Source: Mycobacterium sp. E183 | GTDB taxonomy: Bacteria > Actinomycetota > Actinomycetes > Mycobacteriales > Mycobacteriaceae | DNA: 47,019 bases | Assembly: GCF_001667735.1 (NCBI RefSeq) | Contig: NZ_LZJN01000090.1 | Span: 1-47,019, forward strand | Direction of reading: 5' to 3' | The notes under the pieces: generated by a model | The model's input: only the letters and a program-made list of their open reading frames with translations | What the model was told of the DNA's origin: nothing | The model's database searches: none | Made by a program: the position numbers and the translations under genes | Part shown: positions 16,587 through 25,072 of the stretch, one piece after another | How the letters are laid out: each line of letters begins with the position of its first letter | How positions within the stretch are numbered: the stretch's first letter is position 1

Positions 16587-17533
16587 GTGTATCGCACTGG
16601 GGTGCGCTGCGTTCCGAGATCGATGGCGCCGTCGTCGGTGGCCACCGACGCCTCGACGATGTCACCGTCGTGCAGGTAATTGCGGTTGGCGGCCTGCCGC
16701 GAGAAGAACATCTTCCATTTGAGTCCCGGCGGCAACAGGTTTCCGACGAACTGTACCGGCTTCGGTGGGGCGCTCAGCGCGGTGCCGACCGGGGTGCCGG
16801 TGAGCACCAGGTCACCCGGGGCGAGTTCTTGGAACTGCGTGAGCGACTGCAGCGCCTGCAGTGGCCGGTACAGCATGTCGCCCTCGACGAGCGCGTTCTG
16901 GCGTTCCTCGCCGTTGACGCTGAGGCGCAATCGCAGGTCACCGAAGCGCTTGAGCTCGTCGGCGGTGAGCAGCACCAGTTCGGGGCCGACCGGGGTGAAC
17001 GTCGGATACGACTTGGCCTCGTAAAACTGGGTCTGGGGGAGTTGGACGTCGCGCGCGGAGACGTCGTTGGTGACCACCAGCCCGGCGACGAAATCGCCGA
17101 GGTTGGCGTCCGAGATGGTGGTGCCGATCGGGACGGCGCGGCCGATCACCAGGCCGATCTCGACTTCGTAGTCGAGCAGCTTCACGTGCGGGGGCTTGAC
17201 GATGTCGTCGAACGGCCCGGTGATGGAGGCGGACGCCTTGCGGAAGAAGGTGAGGGGGATGGACGCCGGATCCATGCCCGCGTCTTTGACGTGCGACTCG
17301 TAGTTGGTCATCTGAGCTATCACCCGGCACGGCCGGGTCACCGGTGAGACCAAGGCGAGGGTGTCGAGGGCGACGGCTTCGGTTTTCGTCGCCGCACTCT
17401 CGATGGCGGCCCGGTCGGCCAGCAACGCGGCGGTGGTGGTGGCGGTGGTGTCGATTCTGACTGCGCCCTCGGCGGTTTTGAGCCACCAGGCGCGGTCGGT
17501 TTCGGAAGCGGTGTGCAGCACGGAAAGGGTCAT
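16583..17533 (-). CDS. Fumarylacetoacetate hydrolase-family protein
   Basis: A 316-residue enzyme of the FAH/HpcE family. Metal ligands are in DYEVEIGLVIG (Glu123, Glu125) and VTNDVSARD (Asp157). The catalytic region NYESH (residues 77-81) corresponds to the family's NYxxH. Members hydrolyse or isomerise ring-fission products by C-C cleavage. Translational coupling to the dioxygenase upstream (ATGA at 17530-17533) and to the hydroxylase downstream places it as the third step of a meta-cleavage route. Confidence 0.88.
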   Translation of the reverse strand: MTLSVLHTASETDRAWWLKTAEGAVRIDTTATTTAALLADRAAIESAATKTEAVALDTLALVSPVTRPCRVIAQMTNYESHVKDAGMDPASIPLTFFRKASASITGPFDDIVKPPHVKLLDYEVEIGLVIGRAVPIGTTISDANLGDFVAGLVVTNDVSARDVQLPQTQFYEAKSYPTFTPVGPELVLLTADELKRFGDLRLRLSVNGEERQNALVEGDMLYRPLQALQSLTQFQELAPGDLVLTGTPVGTALSAPPKPVQFVGNLLPPGLKWKMFFSRQAANRNYLHDGDIVEASVATDDGAIDLGTQRTPVRYT

Positions 17534-18660
17534 GAGGTAGGAACTTTCAGTAGGCCGATCAGGCGGTTGAAATCGAATTCGTTGTGCGAGCGGAGGGCGG
17601 TCATCATCGAAACCAGTTCCCGGCGTGCCGACTTGGGGTCGGTTCCGAGGAAATCTCTGCTTGCCGGCGGCCCCCACTGCGCCAACCCGGATGCGGTGAA
17701 GGGCGCCCAGCCCGGGTCGAGCGTGTTGTCGAACAGGTCGCCATCGGTGAAGTGTTCGAACAAGTCGCCGTCGGGGTCGCGCCAGTAGTCGAAGATCTGA
17801 CTGCCCTGGATGTGCCTGCCGATTCCCCAGGACCGGGAATAGCCGTGCGCGCCAAGGTATTCGCCGCCAGCAGCCAGCGCGTCGAGATCGCTGACCTGAT
17901 AGGCCGAGTGCACGTAGCGGTTGGCCGGCCCCAGGGCCATCGCCAGGGTGTGATGGTCGGCCGGTATCGAACCGCGGTCGCAGCGAATGAAACTCATCGC
18001 CGGGCCGCGGTGCCGCTGGCCGGGGAAGTACAGAAAGTCGCTGACGATCATGCCGAGGTTGTCGAGGTACCAGTTGAGGGTCTCGAGGTACTTGGTCGAC
18101 TGCACCACCAGGTGGCCCAGGCGCTCGACCCGGGCGGGCACCCGCGGGGGACGCTGGCCGGCATTGGTGCGCCGCACCTCGGGGCCGAAGTTGAAGACGT
18201 GGGCCTGTTGGCCCGGCAGGTCCGGGAGCTCGTGCATGCCGGCGACGACCCGAACCAACATTCCGCTGGGGTCTGTCAGGTCGACCGACACCCCGCCGAT
18301 GGCCTCCGGTAGCCGTCGCATCGGTGCCCCGGCGTTGCCCGCCAGCCGGAGCACGTCGGCCTCGTCGCAGGCCCGGAACGCCGCGCCGGTGAACCGGCTG
18401 CGCCTGCCGCGACGCAGGATCACGCACGGCGTACCCGCCCGGGTGCCGCGCAACTGCACCTCGCCGGGGCCGTGCTGGGCAGTGTGGAAGCCGAATGCCC
18501 GCGCGAACGCCTCGGCGCGCCCCAAGTCTGGCCGCTCGAACTCCAGCCACGCGATGTCGGCGACCCTGATGACGGGGTTGCGCGACCGCCCGGGATGCTC
18601 CCCGCGCAGTGCGCCCTGCTCGCTGTGCGCCTCCGGACGTGCGCTTTCGGTCAAATCCAT
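17530..18660 (-). CDS. Extradiol ring-cleavage dioxygenase (two VOC domains)
   Basis: A 376-residue protein with two glyoxalase/VOC domains. Likely Fe(II) ligands are His183 (RLGHLVVQ), His251 (YVHSAYQV) and Glu302 (DLFEHFTDG); the spacing of 68 and 51 residues is close to that of BphC-type enzymes. A catalytic histidine is offered by DHHTLAMA. The start ATG at 18660 is preceded by GGGAG; a TTG at 18672 is less likely. It is the promoter-proximal gene of the operon and is divergent from the TetR gene. Substrate preference cannot be read from the sequence. Confidence 0.85.
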   Translation of the reverse strand: MDLTESARPEAHSEQGALRGEHPGRSRNPVIRVADIAWLEFERPDLGRAEAFARAFGFHTAQHGPGEVQLRGTRAGTPCVILRRGRRSRFTGAAFRACDEADVLRLAGNAGAPMRRLPEAIGGVSVDLTDPSGMLVRVVAGMHELPDLPGQQAHVFNFGPEVRRTNAGQRPPRVPARVERLGHLVVQSTKYLETLNWYLDNLGMIVSDFLYFPGQRHRGPAMSFIRCDRGSIPADHHTLAMALGPANRYVHSAYQVSDLDALAAGGEYLGAHGYSRSWGIGRHIQGSQIFDYWRDPDGDLFEHFTDGDLFDNTLDPGWAPFTASGLAQWGPPASRDFLGTDPKSARRELVSMMTALRSHNEFDFNRLIGLLKVPTS

Positions 18661-18678
18661 GGTCACTCCCAAACCTAA

Positions 18679-18693
18679 CTGACGAAATCGTCA
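18679..18693. promoter_or_regulatory. TetR operator, copy 1
   Basis: CTGACGAAATCGTCA contains the near-perfect dyad TGACGA-AA-TCGTCA. It lies about 20 bases upstream of the dioxygenase start, at or near its transcription start. Confidence 0.6.
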
Positions 18694-18720
18694 CATACGA
18701 GATAACGTTCAGTCAAGAGT

Positions 18721-18735
18721 CTGACGAAATCCTCA
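18721..18735. promoter_or_regulatory. TetR operator, copy 2
   Basis: CTGACGAAATCCTCA, identical to copy 1 at 14 of 15 positions and exactly 42 bases (four helical turns) away. It covers the likely -35 region of the tetR promoter, which fits autoregulation and shared control of both divergent units. Confidence 0.6.
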
Positions 18736-18750
18736 TGACTGATGCATAAT
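18721..18750 (+). promoter_or_regulatory. Candidate tetR promoter (leaderless)
   Basis: A -35-like CTGACG (18721-18726), 18-base spacer and -10 CATAAT (18745-18750; five of six consensus bases). Transcription would start near 18757, which is exactly a GTG codon in the tetR frame. Confidence 0.45.
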
Positions 18751-18756
18751 GCGGGG

Positions 18757-19401
18757 GTGAGTGCGATGGCGGAGCCGGCCAACCGGCTGGAGCGGCGCAA
18801 GCGGCGCACCCGTGCGGCGCTGGTCAAGGCCGCGCAGCAACTGATCGCCGAGGGCAAGGTGAACGTGCCGGTCCTGGAGATCACCCAGGCCGCCGACGTC
18901 GGCATGGGGTCCTTCTACAACCACTTCGACAGCAAGGAGCAGCTGTTCGAGGCCGCGGTCGCCGAGGTGCTCGACGTCTATGGGGCGATGCTCGACCGGC
19001 TCACCGCGTCCATCGAGGACCCGGCGGAGATCTTCGCCACCAGCTTTCGGATGACCGGCAGGCTGTTCCGCCGCCGCCCGCAGGAGAGCCGGATCCTGTT
19101 GGCCAACGGGCTGGAGCTGCTGTCGTCCGAACGTGGTTTGGCGCCGCGCGCCCTGCGTGATATCAAAGCCGGCGTCGCGGCCGGTCGGTTCGACGTCGAG
19201 GATCCCGAGTTGGCCCTCGCAATGGCCGGCGGTGCGCTGCTGGGGCTCGGAAACCTGTTGCGGGACAACCCCGATCGAGACGACGCGCACGCCGCCGACC
19301 TCGTCACCGAGAACGTGCTGCGGCTGTTCGGGCTTAGCGCCGCCGAGGCGCGGACGATCTGCCAACGCCCGCTTCCCGAGGGCGGATTCCTCGAGGGTTA
19401 G
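18757..19401 (+). CDS. TetR-family regulator of the aromatic operon
   Basis: A 214-residue regulator. The N-terminal helix-turn-helix is VLEITQAADVGMGSFYNHFDSKEQLF, a typical TetR recognition region split here over about residues 30-55. The C-terminal ligand domain is specific to its subgroup. Three starts are possible: ATG 18742 (excluded if the -10 box at 18745-18750 is real), GTG 18757 (leaderless) and ATG 18766. It is divergent from the dioxygenase, and two operators lie in the 96-base gap. Its stop overlaps that of the convergent PPOX gene. Confidence 0.88.
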   Translation: MSAMAEPANRLERRKRRTRAALVKAAQQLIAEGKVNVPVLEITQAADVGMGSFYNHFDSKEQLFEAAVAEVLDVYGAMLDRLTASIEDPAEIFATSFRMTGRLFRRRPQESRILLANGLELLSSERGLAPRALRDIKAGVAAGRFDVEDPELALAMAGGALLGLGNLLRDNPDRDDAHAADLVTENVLRLFGLSAAEARTICQRPLPEGGFLEG

Positions 19402-20255
19402 CGGTTGCCGACGCTGACCACGGCACCGACCGAGAATGAGACGTTCCTGCCCACGCCGCCGTCGTCCCCGGGGGCACCGGGGCTAGTCCACCGCACCTGT
19501 GCGGTCCCGGTGAGGTGCAGGCTCGCACCGGTCCCGAAATCCACGAACAGCAAGGCGGCCTCGTCGTCGACGGCCAGGTTTCCATAACTGTTGAACATGT
19601 TGTTCCCGGGGAAGTCCGGCCACCAGAGCCGGTCGGGGGCGTCGACCCGGACGAAGCCGGGTGGGCCTCCGCGGTGCGACGCGTCGCTACCCCGGGTGGG
19701 ATGGCTCGTGCCCAGAAAGAACGTGTCCGACCTCGCGATCATCGCCTGATCGGACGGGTCAAGCGTTGCGCGTCTCGCGCGCAGTGAAGCGGGTGCGCCG
19801 AGGGCGTCGGTGTCGATGGTATGCGGGTGAATGTACTTGGGGCAGTTGCCGTATGACTGGTCGACGCGGACGGCCAGGCCCGCGTCGTCCGAGCCGACGA
19901 GCTCGCCGTTCACCCGTAACCGGCGGCGGGTGGCGAAGTCGATCGCGATCAGTCCGACTTGTTGGCCGGCCGGGAGCCGGTGCAGCGGGTCGCCGCTGCG
20001 GGGGGATGCCGACACACGCAAGACGTCGTCCCGGCCGCGGAGGAAACCCGGCGCGGCGATCAACGGCGACGTCCACAGCACGCCGTCGTGGTCCCGTCCG
20101 GTCAGGGCGGCGAATCGCTGTGCGGCGAGAAATCTTGCGGCGCCGCCGGACAGGCCCGGCGAGTCGAGCATGCCCTCGAGCCGCTTGGCCTCGGCTTCGA
20201 CGCCCGCTCGCCGCTGTGTCGCGGTCTCTCCTTCGTGGAAGCCCGTCATGGTCAT
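19398..20255 (-). CDS. Pyridoxamine 5'-phosphate oxidase-like (FMN split-barrel) protein
   Basis: A 285-residue protein with two split-barrel halves. Recognisable blocks are FLAAQRFAALTGRDHDGVLWTSPL (residues about 43-66), the SYGNCPKYIHPH motif near residue 135, and FPGNNMFNSYGNLAVDDEAALLFVDF toward the C-terminus. Such proteins bind FMN, F420 or heme and act in redox or detoxification; the cofactor is not deducible here. It is convergent with the tetR gene (stops overlap). It follows the triple-antitoxin gene by 57 bases on the same strand, so it could be the distal end of the mce transcript. Confidence 0.8.
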   Translation of the reverse strand: MTMTGFHEGETATQRRAGVEAEAKRLEGMLDSPGLSGGAARFLAAQRFAALTGRDHDGVLWTSPLIAAPGFLRGRDDVLRVSASPRSGDPLHRLPAGQQVGLIAIDFATRRRLRVNGELVGSDDAGLAVRVDQSYGNCPKYIHPHTIDTDALGAPASLRARRATLDPSDQAMIARSDTFFLGTSHPTRGSDASHRGGPPGFVRVDAPDRLWWPDFPGNNMFNSYGNLAVDDEAALLFVDFGTGASLHLTGTAQVRWTSPGAPGDDGGVGRNVSFSVGAVVSVGNR

Positions 20256-20312
20256 GCACCGCTCAACAACATGACCTCGGGAAAGCTTCCGGGGTATGCG
20301 CCGCCGCCGTTC

Positions 20313-20786
20313 CTACGCGACCGACACGATGCGGGCGACCAGCTTGCCGCCGCGGATGACCTCGATCGTCTGCCCCGCCGCGACCTCATCGAAGTAGCGC
20401 CCGGCGCGCTTCCGGAGCTCGTCGAGCTCGATCCCACCCCGGCCATCCGCCGGTGTGGGACTGCTCGCCGCGTCACCGGCGGACACGATCTGCGCCAACA
20501 ATCGGCCGCCCCGGACGACGCTCAGCGTCTCCCCGGCCGCCACCCGGTCGAAGCACCGGCCGGCGCGGGTGCGAAGTTCGTCGAGGCCGACCCACCCGCC
20601 GGTGTCCTGCGCGGCGAGTTTCGCCGAACGCGCCGGGATCGGAGCCACCCGCCAGTCACCGACGGGCAGGATCCGCGCCACCAGCTTGCCGCGACGGATG
20701 ACGTCGATCGCCTCCCCGGCGGCGACCCGCTCGAGATACGTGCAGGCGTCACTTCGAAGTTGGCCCAGGCCAATGGCTTCCGGCAT
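20313..20786 (-). CDS. Triple Phd/YefM-type antitoxin-domain protein
   Basis: A 157-residue protein built from three copies of the Phd/YefM N-terminal domain (residues about 6-42, 66-103 and 119-156). Each copy carries the pattern LRxxAxxxxxxVAAGExxxVxRxGxLxAxI, for example LRSDACTYLERVAAGEAIDV, LRTRAGRCFDRVAAGETLSV and LRKRAGRYFDEVAAGQTIEV. Copies 2 and 3 are the most alike. Normal antitoxins have one such domain plus a toxin-binding tail; here there is no tail. No PIN, RelE or Doc toxin gene is adjacent. The start ATG has GGAG upstream and lies 13 bases after mceF, so it is probably in the mce operon. Confidence 0.8.
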   Translation of the reverse strand: MPEAIGLGQLRSDACTYLERVAAGEAIDVIRRGKLVARILPVGDWRVAPIPARSAKLAAQDTGGWVGLDELRTRAGRCFDRVAAGETLSVVRGGRLLAQIVSAGDAASSPTPADGRGGIELDELRKRAGRYFDEVAAGQTIEVIRGGKLVARIVSVA

Positions 20787-20799
20787 GTCGCTCCAATCT

Positions 20800-22356
20800 C
20801 TATCGGCCGGTCGACGGCGCCAGCATGTCCTGCCAGCCGTCGTCTCCGGTCTTGTTCGAGTTTTCGACCGCGTACTTGACGCCATCGGGCCCCACCAGTT
20901 CGCCGCTCTGCGGGAGGTACACCGCCGGGGGAGGGCCGGCGGGCGTGTACACGCACGGGTTCGGTTGCTGCCCATTGCATTCGACGGTGCCCGATCCCGG
21001 CCGTTGCAGCGGATCGCTGGTCGGCGGCGGCGTCCCCGCCACCCGGTCGGAGGGCGCCGGATTGAGGCCGTTGTTGACCGACGGCGCGGGCATCACGAGC
21101 CCCGGTTTCACGGGCTGGTCGCAACGCGCGGCCGGCGCAGGACAGGTGACGATCTGGTTGGGGTCGCCGTACCACGGGTTGGTGCCCAACGGCACGTACG
21201 GTTTGGAATCGCGGCACTCCCGTGGCGTCGCGGCGCGTTTACCCGGGACGTCGACGCATGGAAGGTTGCGTGCGCCGCGCACGGCGTTCGCGGGGGTGTC
21301 CTGCGGGATCTTGCAATAGGTTCCGGACGGCATCGGCGCGAGGCTGGTGTCCGCGGGAGACCGCCACTCGGCCGCCGGGAGGAACCCGGTCAGACACGGC
21401 GGGGGCTGGTTGATCGTCAGCGAGGTGCCGAGCGACGCATACCCCGGGAAGGCCGACGTCACGGTTTGGCCCTCCGAGGCGCCCTGCGGGTAGGCGACCA
21501 GGAGTTGCTCGACGCCCTTGTGGTAGCGCTTGAGCATGTCCAGCACGATCTCGAGATTCGCCAGGGTCTGCGGCAGCGACTCGCGGACGTCGCCGAACAC
21601 CTCGTTGACCTGATCGGCGGTCGGGGCCGCCTGGGTCAGGATGCTCTGCACGTGCCGGTCGTTTTCCGCGCTCTGGGCGGCCAGGATGTTCAGATTGTGT
21701 GACCACCGCTCGATCGAGTCGCCGGAGTTGACCTGACTGTCGATGACGGGCCCGGAGTTCTGGACGATGTCGTTGATGTCGGAGATGTTGGTCTTGAAGT
21801 CGCCGGCGATGGCCTGCGTCGCGTCGACCAGGCGTTGCAGCGCGGGGCCCAATCCGCCTACGGCTTGGGCGGTTTCGTCGAGCAGCGAGGCGATCTTGTC
21901 CTTCGGCAGCACGGCCAGCCCGCGGTTGGCCGCGTCCAGCGCGGGCCCGATCTCGGTGGGGATGGTCCCCTTCGTGATCGTCTGGCCGGGCGAGAAGTAC
22001 TGGCTCGGATTGCCCGTCGACACCAGGTCCAGGTATTGCTCACCGACCGCCGACACCGAATGCACGTTCGCCGACGCGTCAATCGGTATCCGGTAGCGGT
22101 CGCCGATGCTCATGGTCACCCGCGCGCCCGTCGCGGTCGGCTCGACGGCGGTGACCGTGCCGATGGTTTCGCCGCGATAGGTGACGTTGGAGGTCTTGTA
22201 CAGCCCACCCGACGCGGGCAGGTCCGCCCTCAGCGTGTACTGGCCGATTCCCGCCGCGCTGGGAATCTGCAAGTAGTACCAGCCCAGCGCGACCGCCGTG
22301 ATCGCGGTCAGGATGGTGAACGCGACCAGCTGGCGCTTGATGAAGCGGGTCAGCAT
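20800..22356 (-). CDS. mceF: Mce family protein MceF
   Basis: A 518-residue protein with an N-terminal membrane anchor (RQLVAFTILTAITAVALGWYY) and the MlaD/MCE domain (about residues 35-115, NVTYRGETIGTVTAV). A long helical region follows, then a Pro-rich C-terminal tail. Mce proteins form hetero-hexameric tubes that carry lipids such as sterols or fatty acids across the periplasm to the YrbE permease. The start overlaps the mceE stop by seven bases. The sixth MCE subunit is the last gene of the canonical set. Confidence 0.93.
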   Translation of the reverse strand: MLTRFIKRQLVAFTILTAITAVALGWYYLQIPSAAGIGQYTLRADLPASGGLYKTSNVTYRGETIGTVTAVEPTATGARVTMSIGDRYRIPIDASANVHSVSAVGEQYLDLVSTGNPSQYFSPGQTITKGTIPTEIGPALDAANRGLAVLPKDKIASLLDETAQAVGGLGPALQRLVDATQAIAGDFKTNISDINDIVQNSGPVIDSQVNSGDSIERWSHNLNILAAQSAENDRHVQSILTQAAPTADQVNEVFGDVRESLPQTLANLEIVLDMLKRYHKGVEQLLVAYPQGASEGQTVTSAFPGYASLGTSLTINQPPPCLTGFLPAAEWRSPADTSLAPMPSGTYCKIPQDTPANAVRGARNLPCVDVPGKRAATPRECRDSKPYVPLGTNPWYGDPNQIVTCPAPAARCDQPVKPGLVMPAPSVNNGLNPAPSDRVAGTPPPTSDPLQRPGSGTVECNGQQPNPCVYTPAGPPPAVYLPQSGELVGPDGVKYAVENSNKTGDDGWQDMLAPSTGR

Positions 22357-23519
22357 TGCCTGTCCGCCCTTTCGACCAGGGGGCCACCCGGAACATCGTT
22401 GGGGTTCGGCGTGTACCGGACGTCGGGAATCATCGTTTCGGGGTCGCGGCCCCACGATTGCTCGAGCGCGCGCAGCGCCCCGGAGAATCCGGTCCCGGTG
22501 AGGACCGCGTTGTCGACGGCGCTCATGGTCAGGTCGAGCGTCAGCGACAGGTTGAAGTAGTCACCGCGGAACGCCTTGGGCACGGCGTCGATGTCGAACG
22601 GCCGCACGAGGATCAGCTTGAGGGCGCGGATGAGGTACGGCGCCGCCCGGCCGAGCTCGCGCAGCGGGCACTGCAGCGACTGCAGGTCCTGGTGGATGTC
22701 GCCACGCGCGGCCGACAGGTATTGGTCGGCGACTCCGCTGAGCCGTCCCGTCGCGTCGACGGCGTTGATCAGAAGATTCTGTTTGTCGGCGAAATGCTTG
22801 AGCAGTGGCGGGAATTCGGTGAGGACCCGGTCCAACACATCGGAGCGGGGACCCACGTACGCCAGCAGCCGGTTGGTGGAATCGATGGCCCGGGTGATGT
22901 CGGCGCGCTGCTCGTCGAGCCGGGCGGTGAAGGTGTCCAGCTTGCCCAGGAAGGCGCGGATCTGGTCGGCCCGCCCGTTGAGGATGTTGTAGACCTCGTT
23001 CTGCAGCACTTCGAGGTTCGGGATGCCGCCTCCGTGCAGCACGATGGCGAGGCTGGCCAGCGTCTGCTCGGTGGTGGGATAGGTGGACGCGTTTTTCAGC
23101 GGGATGGTGTCACCGTCCCGCAGCGGCTCCGGGGAGGGGTTGGGCGGCGCCGCCAGCTCAACGTGCTGGGAACCCAGCAGGCTGGTCTGGCCGATCTTGG
23201 CGGTGGCGTTCCTGGGCAGCTTGACGTTCTTGCCCAGCCGCAGTGTCAGCGTCGCGACCCAGTTCTTGAGTTCGATCGCGCGCACCGTGCCGACGAAGAC
23301 ATCCGCCACCCGCACCCGGCTGTTGTCGTTGAGGGCCAGCGTGTCGGGCATCTGGACATACACGGTGTAGGAGCCGGGCCCGGAGCCCGGACCGCCGGGC
23401 ATCGGTACGTTGGCGATTCCGTGCCACTTCGCGCACGAGGTAAGCACCGTCGCGGCGGTCAACACAGCAAGCGCCTTCCAGCCCAGGTGGCGGACCCGAA
23501 TAGCCAAGGTGCGCATCAT
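22350..23519 (-). CDS. mceE: Mce family lipoprotein MceE
   Basis: A 389-residue Mce subunit that, as usual for position E, is a lipoprotein: the signal peptide ends in the lipobox LTSC (Cys29). The MCE domain follows (about residues 50-125, RVRVADVFVGTVRAIELKNW). The helical part then runs to the end without a long proline tail. It is coupled to mceD (ATGA at 23516-23519) and mceF. Confidence 0.94.
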   Translation of the reverse strand: MMRTLAIRVRHLGWKALAVLTAATVLTSCAKWHGIANVPMPGGPGSGPGSYTVYVQMPDTLALNDNSRVRVADVFVGTVRAIELKNWVATLTLRLGKNVKLPRNATAKIGQTSLLGSQHVELAAPPNPSPEPLRDGDTIPLKNASTYPTTEQTLASLAIVLHGGGIPNLEVLQNEVYNILNGRADQIRAFLGKLDTFTARLDEQRADITRAIDSTNRLLAYVGPRSDVLDRVLTEFPPLLKHFADKQNLLINAVDATGRLSGVADQYLSAARGDIHQDLQSLQCPLRELGRAAPYLIRALKLILVRPFDIDAVPKAFRGDYFNLSLTLDLTMSAVDNAVLTGTGFSGALRALEQSWGRDPETMIPDVRYTPNPNDVPGGPLVERADRQC

Positions 23520-25072
23520 GATCCGGCTCCCGTAGCGGCGGCCGCCGGTGTCGGCGCGACCGGACCCGGGACCACGCCCGGCCCCGGGGGCGGTGGCGGG
23601 ATCGGCACCTGCGGCGCACGCAGGCCGATCGGTGGCACGACGGGGTTCTCGTCATAGGCGTTCGGCGGCCCCGGCGGCGTCTGCAAGCCCGGGGGAGGGG
23701 GGGGGCCGTCGGGGCCGCCCAGGAGTTCGGCCAGCGATTCGGGGGTCATCAGGCCCCCGGTGACCGGCCCCACCTGGGTGCCTTGCATGCCCGGCGCGGC
23801 GACCCAGCCGGGCTGGGTGTTGCGGTGCGAGAACGGAGTGTCGGGCACCCAGATCCCGGGCACCGTGGTGTCTTTGTACCCGTTGGGCGGTTGCAGCCGG
23901 GGTTCGGAGTAGGCGACTTCCTTGGGCAGCACCTCGGCGGTGCTGAACAGGTTCAGCCCGAACGGCAGGTAATTGAACTTGATCGCATCGAGGATCGGCG
24001 CCAGGTATTGGGCGCACAGTTCGGCGGATTCCTGGTAGCCCAGCCGGCTGCCGGCCTGAATCATGCTGCACATGAACTGCATTGGGTTGGCGAAGTTCGG
24101 GATAGCCGGGATGGACATGACGGCGCCGTGGGACGGGTGGTAGATCTGGCTGAGATTCGTCTCCAGCGTCGGCAGGACGTGCAGGGCGGTCTCCAACCCG
24201 TTCAGCGGGTCGGGCTGGACCAGCGTGGTGGTCAGGCTGTCGAGGTTGCCGATGTCATGGGCGAGCACCTCGCGGTTCTTGTCCAAGAACGGGCGCAGCG
24301 TTGAGAGTAGGCTGTCGAACTGCTGGATAGCGTTGGACAGGTCGCGGTCGGACCCGGTCAACTCGTCGGTGAACTGGGCGAGGTTCTTGTTCAGCGCGAC
24401 GAATTGCTGGTCGTCTTTGTGCAACGCGTTGACGAACTGCGCCAGGCTGCGCACCACCGCGAAGAAGTCGCCCCGGCCCTCGTTCAGCGCGGTGAGCGAC
24501 CGCGACAGGCTGTTCAGTGTGGTGTTGATCTGCTTGCCCTTGCCGGACAATCCGTCCGCGAACGACTCGATGGCCTCACCGAACGGGCCCTTGGGTTGCT
24601 CGGGCGTCGGGCCGAGTTTGGAGATGATGTTGGCGACGCTTTCGCGCAGTTCGTCCCACTCCGTCGGCATCTGCGTGCGCTCGATCGGGATCACCGCGTT
24701 GTTGCCCATCACCGGGCCACCTTTGTAGGGGGGCTCCAGCTGAATGCTCCGCGACGCCACCAGGGTTGGGTTGACGACTACGGCGGACGCGTTGGCGGGC
24801 ACCTTGTATTTGTTGTCGTAGTGGAACGTCACCTTCATCTTGTCGCCGGCTGGCTCGATCTTGTCGACTGAGCCGACGCGCACGCCCATGATCTGGACCT
24901 TGTCCCCGGAATAGAGCGCGTTCGCCGTTGGGAGGTAAGCGATTACGGTGTTGGTGGTCAACTTCTGATAGAGCCGCCAGCCGACGATCCCTGCGACGAG
25001 GGCCAGCAGCACCACCACCGCCCCGACGACCGTCCGGCGCTGCGGTTTGCCGATACCGAAGACGCTACTCAA
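23516..25072 (-). CDS. mceD: Mce family protein MceD
   Basis: A 518-residue Mce subunit with an N-terminal anchor (VVGAVVVLLALVAGIVGWRL) and the MCE domain (GDKVQIMGVRVGSVDKIEPA). A long helical stretch follows. The last 90 residues are very rich in proline and glycine (for example PDGPPPPPGLQTPPGPP) and probably span or bind the cell wall. It overlaps mceC and mceE by ATGA. Confidence 0.94.
   Translation of the reverse strand: MSSVFGIGKPQRRTVVGAVVVLLALVAGIVGWRLYQKLTTNTVIAYLPTANALYSGDKVQIMGVRVGSVDKIEPAGDKMKVTFHYDNKYKVPANASAVVVNPTLVASRSIQLEPPYKGGPVMGNNAVIPIERTQMPTEWDELRESVANIISKLGPTPEQPKGPFGEAIESFADGLSGKGKQINTTLNSLSRSLTALNEGRGDFFAVVRSLAQFVNALHKDDQQFVALNKNLAQFTDELTGSDRDLSNAIQQFDSLLSTLRPFLDKNREVLAHDIGNLDSLTTTLVQPDPLNGLETALHVLPTLETNLSQIYHPSHGAVMSIPAIPNFANPMQFMCSMIQAGSRLGYQESAELCAQYLAPILDAIKFNYLPFGLNLFSTAEVLPKEVAYSEPRLQPPNGYKDTTVPGIWVPDTPFSHRNTQPGWVAAPGMQGTQVGPVTGGLMTPESLAELLGGPDGPPPPPGLQTPPGPPNAYDENPVVPPIGLRAPQVPIPPPPPGPGVVPGPVAPTPAAAATGAGS

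Noticed and set aside
20256..20312. Gap next to the triple antitoxin protein examined for a small toxin gene
   Set aside because: Only 57 bases long, with no open frame of useful length; the next gene is a PPOX-family protein, not a toxin.
22356..23657. 433-codon plus-strand frame inside mceE
   Set aside because: Antisense shadow of a clear Mce lipoprotein gene. Val/Gly/Arg-rich translation without motifs.
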